A DNA stretch of 64,000 nt, from the NCBI GenBank assembly GCA_935421135.1, contig OW285189.1, positions 12,483,072-12,547,071 of the forward strand, written 5' to 3'. This document shows positions 1 to 13,700 of the stretch, piece after piece. The notes under the pieces are model-generated. The model ran no database searches. It was not told where the DNA came from and worked only from the letters and a program-made list of their open reading frames with translations. The DNA comes from Bugulina stolonifera. Lineage: Eukaryota > Bryozoa > Gymnolaemata > Cheilostomatida > Bugulidae. Position 1 is the stretch's first letter. Each line of letters starts with the position of its first letter. The position numbers and the translations under genes are program-made.

Positions 1-1328
1 GTACATTGACCTGCAGAAAGATATGAACAATTTATAGATAGAAATGGCTTTCTTTTTTTAGAGAAAAATGTTTAATTTTGCTATTCAAGATTTGACAACA
101 AGCTTGACATTATCTAATGTACATAGATGGTCATTTGTACACAAGGTGGACATGCTAATGTAAAATCTCACCAGGCTTCATCTCCATAACATTTGGAGTT
201 CGCTGCTCGAGCACAATACAGCCATAGCAATCATCTCTATAAACAGGCAATTGATAGAAACTGACAGGTATATATATAATAATAATAAGTCACATAAGAA
301 AATTCATAGAGACTCCCATTTAAACAAATAAATATATGAATATAATAGTACAAGGTTGATTTGCTGTAGATCTACAATGCTTGTGTATAAACATAAACTT
401 CTTTATAAACAGTCGCATTTAGTCCAAATAACACATTTTGTCTCTGCAACCGGTGCACATACTAACATAAAAATGAAGACAATCAAGTCTTTACTATTTA
501 CCACTACCACTTACCATCATACCTATATCTATCCCTACAATACAAAAGGTAACACAACATGGCTATATGATTAAACACCATCCGTCATATGAAAATACTG
601 AAACTTACCTTTTCAATATCAGATGTCCATGAAAATATGCACTTGTGGCAGAATGAACCTTGGTTATCACCACCTCTTCACAGGTCGCACCATCAAAATA
701 TTCTCCGCCAATTACATCACCATTATCACCTATTGTCATTGTCTGCTCCTGATTTTGAAAATATTTCCAGGTGCCAGCCCAATAATCCTTCTTTCCCCTT
801 GAGCTTTCAATTGGGAGGTTGGCACATTTGTTCTGGCAGAACACTGAAATTCAGAAAACAGTCTATAATTGACCTATGATATAACCATTCTATAGGCCTA
901 TACAATATTTGGAACGGCTTGTTTCTAACTGACTTTTTTCAAATGTCCCTTTACCATTTAAACACGCTCTAAAACCTATTTATAAACTCATCCGCTCAAG
1001 AAACCACCAGGCCTATGAAATGATTCAATATGGTAACAGAAATTACAAAATCGAAAATGATAAATATTAATATAATAATATATATGGCGAGTAAATAGAT
1101 TATGCTTACTTTTGGCGTTCAGGCTTGGCTATTTAATAGTTAGTGGGTCTACTACTTACAAAATACTATCGATCGACCTGTCTAGTGCCTTATAATAATT
1201 AATACGAGTAGCCTTATAACTGTGAGTTAGTTATTGTAACGTAACCTACCTTCCTGGATTATACCAGTAGTGAGAACAGCTACAAGTAATATATAAGTAG
1301 AGCTGAGACTAGGCGTATAAAATTGCAT
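1..1328 (-). CDS. Secreted small protein, lipocalin-like GTW motif, 5' part only
   Basis: Exons on the minus strand are 1328-1250 (start ATG at 1328), 843-609, 236-172 and 10-1, the last cut by the window edge. All junctions are GT..AG and phases match (1, 2, 1). The protein starts with a hydrophobic signal peptide of about 25 residues (MQFYTPSLSSTYILLVAVLT) and so is probably secreted. The mature part begins with a CxxxC pair, then YWAGTW, which resembles the GxW signature of lipocalin-like barrels. Later comes DDCYGCIVLEQRTPNV followed by another Cys; spaced cysteines of this sort occur in uncharacterised invertebrate secreted proteins (from memory, low confidence). The C-terminus lies outside the window. 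The exon chain is well supported by splice signals. The family is not identified and no function is claimed. Confidence 0.62.
919..956. repeat. Fragment of the TTTCGAA palindromic element family
   Basis: About 40 bp reading GTTTCTAACTG..TTTTTTCAAATGTCCCTTTACC matches the right end of the two full copies at 36552-36822 and 43519-43816, which end in the same AAATGTCCCTTTACC. It lies in intron 1 of the first gene. Only the terminal part is recognisable. Confidence 0.5.
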
Positions 1329-3653
1329 ATCTATTTATCTGTATTCATCAACAGCGAACAGACAGCACAGTTTCAGTTTGAGTCAGTTACAGTCCCACTC
1401 AGTCATTCACTGACTGTCCTTTAATGGGTTGGGTTCAGAATGCCAGGTTATACTATCATGGAACAACGATAACATGGGTCACGGAGAAATATTCAATTGT
1501 ATTTCCCTTGTCATTGAAAATTCGAATCGACTGATGGTTATTCAAATACAGCTATCCCTAAAGTAAAAGTTTATTTCGAGTTCAGTGCCTATCTCCAATA
1601 TCTCCAAATATAATTTCTTTTCGTGACCTATTTGCTACAGATAGAATACAATGTCACGAATTATAACCCGTGTTCACTAGTTTTTAATATAGTCTTGAGT
1701 CTAGAGATATTGTGCATAATTCAGAGTGATCTGTCAAACTTGAGTTGCAATATTCTGGAACACAGGCCGCAATTAGAACCTTGGTTTCAATGTCGCAAGA
1801 TCAGAATCTTTTTCTGGCCAACATGATTTCCGATTAAGAAATTGTAAACAAAACAAACAATATCAGTATGAGTACAGTATGACAAATCATGACAAATCAT
1901 TATAATATAATTATTTATAATATAAATATAATTGTTATATTATATAAGGCATGCTAGAAAGATTGAAAAAAATGAATTACAACATGATATCAAAATATGA
2001 ATATCAATAGAATATGAACATATTAATATAGAATAAATGAATGTAATAAATATTATAATTATTGGATATACATTAAGATGAAATTATTTTATACTAACAC
2101 TATTTGATTAATTGTATTGCTATCGTATTAATTACACGCCTATTAAATTTAGATTATGATTATATTATTTTTTTGTGTTTCAAGAAATAAATGTATAATA
2201 TTTAGAAAATTCAAATCAATTGCTGTTAAACTTGATTGTAGTGTGAACTTTAAAATTTATTATCAAAGCATGATGATGAAGATTATGATGTAGCCTATAT
2301 TTTGTATAATATGTCATACATTTACATTGATGTTGTGACTCTATCAACCCATGAAGGTGTACGTACTCTGCTGGGGATGGTTTTAAGGTCGCAACTGATT
2401 TGCACATGTTTCCTTTGGTGTTGGATTTGAGAAGATGCAAAGTAAAACTAACATTTGTCATAGACTTATGTCTATGACAAATTGCTACCCACAGCAATTT
2501 CTGTTTAAGTTTTTTATATCATAATATAATTGGAAGAAGATGTGTCTGCTCACTCATTGTGAATGCTGTTACTGTCATCATGGTTGTCATAGCCTACATG
2601 TAAATGTAAATCACCTTGCTGCCATCCTTTATTCTGATGAGTATCTCATAGGCGTTATCCACAATTTCAAACCAGAACTTTATTAAACCTCTCGGCTCTT
2701 CAGTGGTATATCAGAGTGGGGCTTGATCACATGCCACACCTATTATTAACCTGCAGCAGAGTAAGCTTTACCAGGTTACTTTCATCTTAAAGCATTAAGG
2801 AAACTACTTCACATGTGTATATTCACAATTTAGAGGTATTGAGCTTCAATTTGAGCTATTGGTTGTCTTCATGGGCCTAGTATATTCAGAGATATAGCCC
2901 CCAGAAATCTACCCTGTAGAAAAACGCTCGTACAAACTTAGCTAGATGAGAAACCATTCTGGTGACCTTTGACCTGTGATGTGGGTGCCAGGCCGCCGCA
3001 CGATTGTAGTAGTAATTATATAGTAACCTTCACTAGTAAATATATTTTAATCTATGGTAAAATATTCAATAATATTTCAGCAATTTATAGCCTGGGGTAC
3101 GGTCTAGTCACTGCCAAATTATTTATGGGAAGCTACCCACAGGTTCCAAGCAAATAGTAAAAATGATTGTGACACAGTCAATGCTGTTGAACAGTGTGCA
3201 GCGATGTTTTCATTGGCGTGCATTGCATGGGAAACATCCAAGCATGTGTTTCTAATTACAAAATCAGTTGTGGTTCTTAGATATGTTGATTGCTGACACT
3301 TTTATTGTAACTGAGTTATTCACTTTTGGATCAAATGCTATTATTAGTGATTAATCACTTTATCATGAATGTAATGTAAGCAAATAGCTATAGCGATTCA
3401 GTAATTGTTTGGCTTTATTTCCGCATGGCACCTACGTCATAGCCTACAACTGCAAGCGTTTTTGGAGATAGTCCAGTTTGACAACTCATATTTCTTGAAC
3501 CCCTGGGTATAGGAAGTCAAACAAATACTCGAATGGAAGCTTAATAGCTGTAGATTTTGTTTATCAACATCAAAACGTGATTTCCTTAATGCTTTAACTG
3601 TGAGGTGGGGGTTATAGTTTTTGCCTCACGTTATAACCATGTTATCTATCTGG
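1329..3653. other. Intergenic, no gene recognised
   Basis: Very AT-rich, with TATAATA-type simple sequence around 1900-2200. Open frames are short, lack splice structure and show no protein family likeness. The first few hundred bases are presumably the 5' flank and promoter of the minus-strand secreted-protein gene that starts at 1328. Confidence 0.5.
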
Positions 3654-3661
3654 GTCCAGCT

Positions 3662-5131
3662 CATAGATATAACATAAAGACTAGATAGGACACCCTGTGT
3701 TAATGCTCCAATGCCCAAATGTCATATTTAATTGTTGGAAAAACCCACAACGGAACATAATCTCACCATGGAGTTGCAGGCATTCAATGATGGCTCACAC
3801 TATATATTATAATGGAATACTGCAGCCTAAACTAGCTCCACTTTGGTTTAAATCAAACACTGCTGCCATAATATTGGTATCCTGGTAAAATGATGACTGC
3901 ATAGCACATTACCACATGAAGGGCTATCAGCTAGTATTAAACACTACCTATTTACACTGTCTAAAAGTACTCAAAATTACTAATATACATGATGTACACT
4001 TCAATAAGTTTCCAAAGTCCTTGTGTTTTGACATATCATTGTTTTGCAAATTTTTTACCATGAAGAAGCATGTCAAGTGAGGCTAAATGTTTATTGCCAC
4101 GCTCCCTAAAAGCAATTAATTGGTTCTAATGTTTGAAGTCATGTTAGTAGTTAGTACTGAGTGGAACGATTGGAGCAACATGCTGTTTTGGTCTCACACA
4201 TTAACGTATTGTTAGGCATGTGTTGACCACAGTGCCACAGATAGTAGCAAACCTGTAAAGTGAGAGTAAAACAGTTATAACCTTGTTTATTGGCACTTCA
4301 TGCTATTTATAATAAATTACATTGCACATGGGTAGCCTACAGCTTATCATGTTACACCAATTGATATAAAGTACATGTAATAGCCCATGTGAACAGCAGG
4401 TAGCCTCATGCACTTACGCTCCATACTCCAATGATGCTTCACTTTGCATTAGTCTATGATCTAATCTTAATACCTATTAAGAACCTGTGGAGGTCTAACA
4501 CAACCCAACCTTATTGTCTCTGAACTCTGCCAGATCGCTAAAGATCTATTAGACAGATCCTCCAAGTTGAAAGAATGTGTAAGCTCATACATCACAAAGC
4601 TGTTAACATGAACACTCTCCTATGCTGCCACAAATAACATATCCCAGCGACTGTTATGTGCTAGTCATAGCACCTCTCCTATAAAGACAGTCATCAGCAG
4701 CCTGATAATGTATGCTAATAGTACAGTACCTGCTGACAGCAGGTAATGTACTATTCTCAAAGCCAAGGACTTCGGAAACTTATTGAAGTATTTATATTAT
4801 GTTTACATTAGCAACTTTTAGCAACGTTTTAGACAGTGTAAATAGGTGGTGTTTAGTACCAGCTGATAGACCTTCATGTGGTAATGTGCTATATAGTCAT
4901 CAATTTACCAGGATACCAATATTATGGCAGCAGTGTTTGATTTAAACCAAAGTGGAGCTAGTTTAGGCTGCAGTATTCTATTATAATATATAGTGTGAGC
5001 CATCATTGAATGCTTGCAACTCCATGGTGAGATTACGTTACGTTGTGGGTTTTTCCAACAATTTAATAGGACATTTGGGCATTGGAGCGTCAACACAGGG
5101 TGTCCTATCTAGTCTTTATATTATATCTATG
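3662..5131. mobile_element. Non-autonomous hAT-like inverted-repeat element (1.47 kb)
   Basis: The ends are inverted repeats beginning CATAGATATAA and finishing TTATATCTATG. The repeat continues inward for roughly 360 bp on each side (about 3662-4025 against 4760-5131) with moderate divergence. The bases outside are the same on both sides: GTCCAGCT at 3654-3661 and again at 5132-5139, an 8-bp target site duplication. An 8-bp duplication with CA..TG ends is typical of hAT transposons. No transposase frame is present; the short mirror-image frames in both arms are the inverted repeat itself. Other superfamilies with 8-9 bp duplications cannot be excluded. Confidence 0.8.
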
Positions 5132-5139
5132 GTCCAGCT

Positions 5140-5930
5140 GTATTCACATAATTCTGCTGATGTTAATTTTCTTTGGCCAGCCATTTTGGCATCTAATAAA
5201 AAGGGTATAGTGCGGTCACAGAGGTATAGAAGCACATTCTGAGTGCTAATAAAACAATACCAACCAACCCAACCGACTAGGGTACTGTGTCTATTAACTG
5301 TCACTTTTTGTGAGTTTTGTTACATCACCTTAATATTCCCTATGTAGGGTGTGGAGGGTCTGGTCATCCTTTTTGTATAGTGGTACATATTATGTTTTAT
5401 TACAAGGAACTTCTTCATGGACAGCCAGGGATTTTGTTTGTACAACAGCAAAAACTTGAAGACTTACTTTGGAGTTGTCTTGCTTTTTGTCCTACTTTTC
5501 ATGGAAGGATAATTCTTAATGTTTAGGAAAGTGCATGATGTAAATAATAATTCCTGAACTGTTCTGAACTGTTCATATAATTACACACATATATGCTACA
5601 CATCGTCAAACCGGACTTAGTGGAGCCAGTAGCTCCTAACTACCAATGTGCGAAATCTATATCTTTTGATTAACTTTTTCAATCCAACATTTGTCATTTG
5701 TTTTATAAAAGAAGATAAGACTGAGGGCCACTCAGTCTTGTAACCTGTGATTCAGGTGGTCAACTAAACTCACTGAGCATTCATTTAGCCTTGGACCAAT
5801 TATATTAGTTACATAATAATACTCTGGTATATAATGTAAACCTGAATCCAATTTAACTATCATTATCATATATAAAAAGACGAAACGGTCCGCGGTCTGC
5901 GGTCTGCCGTCCTCCAATCAGATTCGGGGT
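5140..5930. other. Intergenic, nothing recognised
   Basis: AT-rich sequence with no splice-supported coding frame, between the hAT-like element and the GC-rich duplication. Confidence 0.4.
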
Positions 5931-5943
5931 CGAAAATCGGGAC

Positions 5944-6352
5944 GACTCATATATGTTGTAATGCTGCCGGTCAGGATCTCGGCTCCGGGTGGTGGTAGGA
6001 TCTCGGGACCGGGTCCTCTTGCATCGCTGTCGGGGCGGGTCCCTAGCCTTAGGACCTCGGCCCCGACCCAAAGATGGGGTGGGTACACAACCCACCCCAC
6101 ACGCCAAATAAGTGTTGGATCTCGGGCTATGCCGACAGCGAGGACCCTCCCTGACTCATGATTCATAATATATGTTATAATGCTGTCGGCGAGAATCTCG
6201 GTTCTGGGTGGTGGTAGGACCTTGGAACCGGGTCCCCAGGCATCGCTGCCGGGGCGGGTCGGTAGCCTTAGGCCCTCAACCCTGACCAAGCGCGGGTGGG
6301 TACATGACCCACCCCACCCCACACATTGGTGTTAGAACTCGCGCTATTGACT
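5944..6352. repeat. GC-rich tandem duplication, two units of about 200 bp
   Basis: Two head-to-tail copies (about 5944-6158 and 6162-6352) share a series of blocks: TATATGTT(G/A)TAATGCTG, then GGGTGGTGGTAGGA, GCATCGCTG..GGGGCGGGTC, TAGCCTTAGG and a CCCACCCCACAC box. The copies differ at many positions, so the duplication is not recent. The block is far richer in G+C than the surrounding DNA. Minus-strand open frames through it alternate Gly, Pro and Arg and look like composition artefacts rather than genes. It may be part of a larger dispersed repeat. Confidence 0.7.
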
Positions 6353-7778
6353 TGGAGTTGTCTTCTTAATGCAAGGGGGCACAACTCCTCATGGAATCAT
6401 TGTAACATGCCTGTGCCACCAGAGGTCACGTACATGTACATGAACACAAGCCATCATTTGATCCGAACGAAGCGAGCAAATTTTGCAGTGAAGCTTGCGT
6501 CGCAGACCAAGCACGAAGTGCTTGTTTTCTAAAATACTTATTTTAGTATTTCTTTGGAACTTTTTTCGGAGATCCTCCAGCTATTATTGGTAGCCTAATA
6601 CTTCTTCCATAATCATCAAGCTAGAACTGTTCTTTTTGTGGGCGCCCTTACCTTATTCCTTCATTGGTTAAGGTGGAATCAAATTTCACAACTGCATGGG
6701 CTCACATATTTATAATTGATTAGGTACATAATGTATTGTGTGTCTATTGTTCCTAATTATATGTCTTGAAATGCAAGGCTGATATGTGTTGGGTGTGGAG
6801 ATTGCATCAGTCGTAATAGTCAAGGGTGTGTAATGTAATATTGTATTACTTATTCATTATCTATCTCAGCTGTTTCACTATCTTTTTCTAGTTATAGTAG
6901 ATGACTTGTTGTATGCTTATGATGAGTGCTTAGACCAGGCAGTTGTGATGTTCGTGTAGCTGTGTTTTTAATATGGACAAAAAATGCATTGAATGTGTTT
7001 TGAAAGTTTGTAAGCTATTTTATTTTATCATTAGTTATTCTTAGTCCACGCCTTTGGGTTATTTGTAGTGATTTTATTGGTAGTGTCCGTTGTCCACTTG
7101 GTGGTAAGAAGGTATACATGTGTATATATATCTAATATACATACACTATTTATTGGCCAATACTCTTCATTATTCACTAGGGTAATTGTCCACTTGTGAT
7201 CATAAGTTTGTTCATTTACATCTACATATCATTTCTATAATACATCAGTGATGATATGATCTTATAAAGGCTGCTAGACTGCAAGTCTTTCTCTAATTTA
7301 ATTATTGACCGTATTTAATGCATTTACATATATGCATATATAATCATATGTTGTAGTAAGACATGTTATGACTGCACATGTCAATATTATTAGTATAAAT
7401 AATTATATTTAGACGGTGAAGCACTGCATCTTTATTGGCTGTATATATTTATTTTTACATTACTACAACCAGTATTCAGTTGTTTAGTACTCAGTTGTTC
7501 AGCCTTATCCACCCTTATCTCTTTACCTGTGTACACTTTATACATTGAAGGAGCTAAAAGCATCCATTCACAAGTTGTGGGTTAGTGACTTGTGCATTCA
7601 TCCGTGCTCAGTACAATACGGTACACAATCCGCTACAATACAACTCAACTGCATTGCGTGTGGCGTATGTGTCGTTGCTCAGTCGAAGGTGTGCGGTTGA
7701 TAGAGAAGGTGCTGTATTTATAGAGCAACAGGAAGCAAAGGATGCTGAATTAACCCGTACATGAAGTAAGAAGTAGTT
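6353..7778. other. Intergenic / 5' flank of the p190RhoGAP gene
   Basis: No coding frame with splice support. The 3' portion (about 7400-7778) must hold the promoter and 5' untranslated region of the gene whose ATG is at 7779. No TATA box or initiator can be assigned with confidence, because TATA-like strings are everywhere in this AT-rich DNA. Confidence 0.4.
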
Positions 7779-10700
7779 ATGGCTTACAAAAAGGTGGAAG
7801 GACCACCTAACAAACACAACTACACTATTTCTGTTGTTGGGCTCTCTGGTACAGAGGCTATTAAAGGTAAGATTTTCCAATCTAACCTATATTTTTATTT
7901 ATTCTTGTCAAATATTTCAGCTGATCTCTGCTTTGGTTGCTAATACGTCTAAGGATATACCGATAGTAGGCCTGCTATGGTCGCAGTACTAGAAATCATG
8001 TCTATATGGCCCTCAATGCCTTGGTTCATAGAGATATACTCGATGGTGTCCACTCGGGAGACTCCCAAGTCCCGACTAGTGTGATACTACTCTGAAGGAG
8101 TTGATGCCAATTTTGTTAGATAGTTAGTTGTTTTATGCTGTGGATAACACTGTAGCCTATTATAGGAATTAGAATACAAACATTACAAATTTATTGGTTA
8201 TAACTACCAACACACTAGAGTTATACGAGATATGAGATGGTAAGGCCACTGGTAGACCTAGGTTGGTATAGCAGTTACTGGTGATGTGGAGGTAAATTCT
8301 TCAACTTCTGTGACAATATTGCTATTATTATAGTGATAGTTATATCAAGATTGTAACACAGCCTTTGTAAATATCAACTCAATTTTTATCTTCAATGTTG
8401 ATCAGCTCTGAAATGTAAACATTCGGTCTCTGATTTGAACATCCTGTGACTTCAACAAGAACCTATTCACCTTAGCCTTAGGGTTCTAGCCTACACACGG
8501 ATACTGGCTGTATGGACATGCTATGGTAGATATAACCTATGTACCATAATATTGTACAGTTTATGTACATGTAGTTGGGTGAAATGCGCTTCAGATATTA
8601 TTTATCATACTTATCCAAAAAAAAACTTGGTTTAGTTCATGGAATTCAATGGGCCAGTTAGACGGCCACAAGTCCATTGGGGATCCTGAATACATGGTAT
8701 TCATCTACTGTTAATACTATTCTGAGGTAGTGAAGATTGATGAAACTAGATACAGTCTTTTTGTATTCCTATCCTAATATTTGCTCTGGCTGAGAATGAT
8801 TGTTCAGCTATTGAGAGTGTTTAGGTGTAGATAATACACTGTCACAGTCACACCCTTGGACCTCACACTAGTATCTCCCCTCAGGCTATAGATACAGAGT
8901 TACATATGCACATACGTCCCCTGTCATGCTGACTCTGTATTAACATATCTGTATGTCATTACTGTGTATGTGTTACAGGAAATATAGGAGTTGGAAAGAG
9001 CTGCCTATGTAACAGATTTGTAAGATCGGCGGAGGATGATTTCGATAATGACCATCTTTCACTTCTAAGTGCAGCTGATTTCAATGGACAAGTAGTGAAC
9101 AATGACCACTGGTTATACTGGGGCCCAGTTAGCAGACTCTCTGATGATGGTACTGAGTATATATTCCATTTAGTAGAACAAACCGAGTTCTTAGACGATA
9201 CGACATTTGCTCCTCTTCGGGGAGGAAAGACTGACTCATATCTGAAGCGTTGTTCTCAGATCAAGATACAATCTGCAGAAAAGTTGATGTATATCTGCAG
9301 AGATCAGTTGGGTATGTATAAATATCAAGTACTTTATCTAATGGAGAGATCATTGGGGTATGTATAGATATCACCTATTACATCTTTCCAGTGTACATCT
9401 AGTCGTGCAAACGCAGTTGGACTGACCAAAGCACCTCACAACCAAATATTTTATTGAACACCTTTACTTGGAAATCTGTTGATATACCTGTTTACTTCAG
9501 TGTATAATATGTGAAGGTTAGGTAGTGGTATGCTATCACTCATTGTGATGTAGTCATTCACTCCTCTATTTCTGTGGAAATGTCTGAAGGGAGATAAGAT
9601 CTTTCTGTCTCTATATAATTATGTTCAGTTATTTGACCATTGCCTGCTCGTATTTGCCACCAACACACTAATTATCCTTTTCTCTACTACCCTTCCAACC
9701 ATGACATAGTGTAGAGGGCAGTAAACACTCAGGTCTCTCCTGTCTCTGTTAGTAGTTACTGCACACTAGTAAACACACTGAATCACATGGTGATAAAACA
9801 TTCTACAGTCTCTGGAATCTGAATAATGCATCCAGTAGGCAGACCAAACCTGTTACTGTAAGCATTTGGCAATCTGATAGCAGTTCTGGTATGGTAAACA
9901 TGTTGCAATAAATGACATGGTGTCATATATGCTTTTCACTTTACAGGTTTAGAGGAAAAGTTTGAGCAGGTAAAGTTTCCCACAGGCAAGGTAGGAGTAG
10001 ACGGGTTCGTGTGCGTGGTAGATGTGTCCCGTAGCCAGGACCGAAGTCTGGAGAGTCAGCTGGATTTTGTGAATAAGATACTCTCTGCTCTGATGAAGAC
10101 AAAGAAACCGATAGTGGTTGCTGCCACTAAGATGGATGAGGGCAGTGAGGCAATAATCATGGTTAGTTAGTTACTCTAAACCATGCAGTACTCTACTCTA
10201 AACCAGTACTGTATTTACTCTAGCCGTTCAGTACTGTACATGTATCTATTTGTGTGTGTAGTATGTATTTTAACTGGCGTACCATTACGTAGTATGTACT
10301 TCACACTGCGTAGAGGGGGTATGTACAACATGTAACCTAGTAGTATCATCTCAGTTTACCTTGTAGTACATTTCATGCATGTAACTCTAAAGTGCAAGCA
10401 TGTAAATACCACAGGGATTATTTATTGTACTGGAATTACCAACAGTATAATATTGGTTATTGTACAGTCACAATTACCACTAATAACTCTCCTTCTAGTA
10501 AAATCTCTGGTGAAGGCCCTATACACTGGTTATCTTGTCTAATATCTATGTAATATCATAAGCTCAACATAGTTGTTCATGTACCATGTAGTTTATATAG
10601 CAGACCTACTTTTAGTTAAACAACTGGTACATGAATAAATATACTTTACTTTGATAAGCAGGGTATGGAATGGTATTTGTTTGTTAATATTGGTAATAAT

Positions 10701-13700
10701 GACAACTGTCTGTCAGCAATATTAAATTTCAAAATGATAAGCTATCTCCTTGAGCATTCCTCATGTCAACCAGAATATATGCTATTTCCTTTACTTGGTC
10801 TGAATTGTCAATAGAGGTCTGCAACTGACAGTAATGTAAGCTATTAACATACCCAGAGCTCTACCCAATACCCTGCCCACAGCCAGTAGAGGTGGTGGTA
10901 CACAAGTCATGACACTTATTTTAATTATTTTAGGTACAACTGATTTAATGTAACCACTGTGGTTACTGTGGCTGACCTTGTATAGTTATTTTATAAACCA
11001 ACTATGGTAGACCAATATAGGTGACTATGTATACCTACTAATTGATGCTCTTGTACTAAAACTGCTACTACAAATCATGTTGTTTCTACTATAATAGAAA
11101 GCACATAATTCAGTAATAATACTAAGTCACAAGTCCTGATGATTACATACTGCATATGAGTGCATTGTGATTGTAGTATGTTATTGTATAGTAATGTGAC
11201 ATATCCCCCTTGGTATTGGTAGAGGTCCGTTAGCATATCGAAGGTACATTTTCTTACTTTATGCTCACTAATATTTCAGGAGGTGCAGAAATTACTAAGC
11301 AAGAAGGAGTTCAAGGGTACGATCACTCTGGTCGAGACGTCAGCAGTGAATAACATCAACACTGACCTCCCCTTCATGCTAGTAGCCAGTTTAATAGGTG
11401 CGTAGCATAACCTAACAAGTGTGTATGTTGGTAAATGTATTCTATCAACCACTGAAGTGTTCACAGGGTGCATAGATTGGTCACTTGACTCTGTCTTGAT
11501 GGCCAGCAGCTTTTTCCGACAGCATCACCAGAATTATACTATCTACCTAGAAGAGTATTTTGTATGTTGATGTCACTATATAACAGGACACTACTACAAT
11601 AACTACTACTGCTACTAAACTATACACTACTAAACTTACTTCTGTTACATTCATTGCCACTATCACTTGTAAATCTACTTCATACTACTTGTACTATAAT
11701 ATCAACTTCTCCACTACTGCTTAAGTTATTTCCACTAGCATTAGTACTACAAAGTGTTCATTGAGTTATTTGTAGATAGGCTAATTTTTTGACTCTAGTG
11801 TTTAATTCAGACTAATTTTCCCACAGACTTTAGTAAAAAAAGACTAATATATGATATTAGTTCAATTCTCAGGTATGCAGCATGACAAAAGGTTTTTTGA
11901 ACAATGCAAACATTTAAAATATGCATTGAGAATCACATTTCACAGGGTGTTTACTGGGCACTAGTGACTTTGTGTGACATTGTGCTGTGGAATTAACTTA
12001 CTTGTGTAATCAATAGCAGATAACATGTACACGTACATGAATTGCTGATAATGTATTGGCATGCACATGTAGTCAATGATAAACGCCATTGTATTGTCTT
12101 TTCTAGTTACTCGTGACAAGGTGATAAGTTTAAAATTTCCCCCATCATGCTACGAATCTTTCTGTACTTTCCAAAATTAAACATGATTTTGTAATAAAAA
12201 ATCTGCAGACTTAGAAACATTCATAGAAATTGTAAGATTTCTGAATTGTATGACATATTATATTATTACTATGTAATACATTGAGCTCTATGAGATACAA
12301 TCTGGTAGACAGTTAATAGACTTGCACAGTGTAATAAACTAGAGTATTATACATGATTGCACACAAAGAGAGTATAACATTACACAATAACTGTTAGAAT
12401 AAGCTGATAATATCACTAGTGTCTATCTCCTTACACCTTCTCAGCCATCATTACTGTCAGCTTTCCACTGTAATGACTGTCTACATTAGACAATAAATAT
12501 CTCATCCGTTATCTTGCGGTATGAACACTATTATCCCTCCTTGTGTATTTGCACTATTATTTGTGGTTAATTTTGGCTTTTCCCTTTTGCCTTCAGATTG
12601 TCTGTCATTTTAAAAACATGGTAATTTTTGTACTTTTGACAGATAAGACAAGGGCGTCCAAACCCAAGATGTTTTCTTATGCTGAGGCAGATAAACTTCG
12701 CCAGGAGAAGCTAGATGTGGCGAGACAAGCTTACGGCAATGTGCTCAGTGCACATGTTACAGTTAGTATTCTAAATCATAATATAATATGTAATTTTGTG
12801 CTCTACATGCTAACGACTCTTTTTACTCTTTGATTCTCTAGTAGAGCAGTTAGGAGGGGATTTCAGTCTTAAATGTAAAAATTGCAATGATATGCGATTG
12901 TAGGCAGTATATACATGTACATTTAGATATAGGCAGTATAGGCAAGTAGGCTCTGCATGTACAATGTACATGTAAATTATATTATAGGAACTGCGTGTAT
13001 TGTACCTGAACAGTGTGTTAGATTACACTGTTGTATAATATACCTTGATGCTTTTCTTTATATATTTTATATTCCCCTATATTATTGCATAACTGAAAAA
13101 ATGATTTATGATCCATCATGTATATACATGTATAGACATAATACCTGAGTCCTGTAGCACCTGTTATAATTACCTACCAGTATGATAGATATTTACAGTG
13201 TACTTCAGCAAGCACTTGTATAACACATAGTTGGGGTCTAGATGTTTCCACATTTAGTCCAGATATTGTTCCAATGGCTTCCCTGTACTTCCCCTTCTCC
13301 AACAATGAGTAACAGTGATTCAATAAGCAATACACACTCTACACAGGCCTCTAGGGAATTATGCAATATTATTTTATACAGAGCAACTGTTTTACATCAC
13401 ATAATAATAATATAAAATAGCGATATAATACTTTAATACATGTCAAATTTTGACCTATGAATTCCTTAGATTATTTTTAATCTAATTTTATATTCCTAGA
13501 TGCTGATTGGTTAGTTGTGAAATAATTCTAACCATACAGCTTTGTTACTGCATAGTTTTATTTCTCTCCTCCTTCCTCATCAAAAATTGTCATTTCAGAG
13601 TAAAATTGGAGAAATACTCGCTACGTCATCTCTGTTTGACCATAACATGCTCTGCCACATCATAGGTTACCTGGATGAATAGTTAAACATGTGTTATTGT

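Noticed and set aside
3697..5096. Two near-identical 63-codon frames, one on each strand (3697-3888 and 5096-4905)
   Set aside because: They are the same non-coding sequence read in the two arms of the inverted-repeat element, not a duplicated gene.
5853..6322. Minus-strand open frames rich in Gly, Pro and Arg
   Set aside because: They come from the GC-rich tandem duplication; the composition is unlike real proteins and there is no splice or start support.
6455..6535. GC-balanced stretch with small stems considered as a tRNA or SINE head
   Set aside because: No cloverleaf, no A/B box pair in the right spacing could be found.
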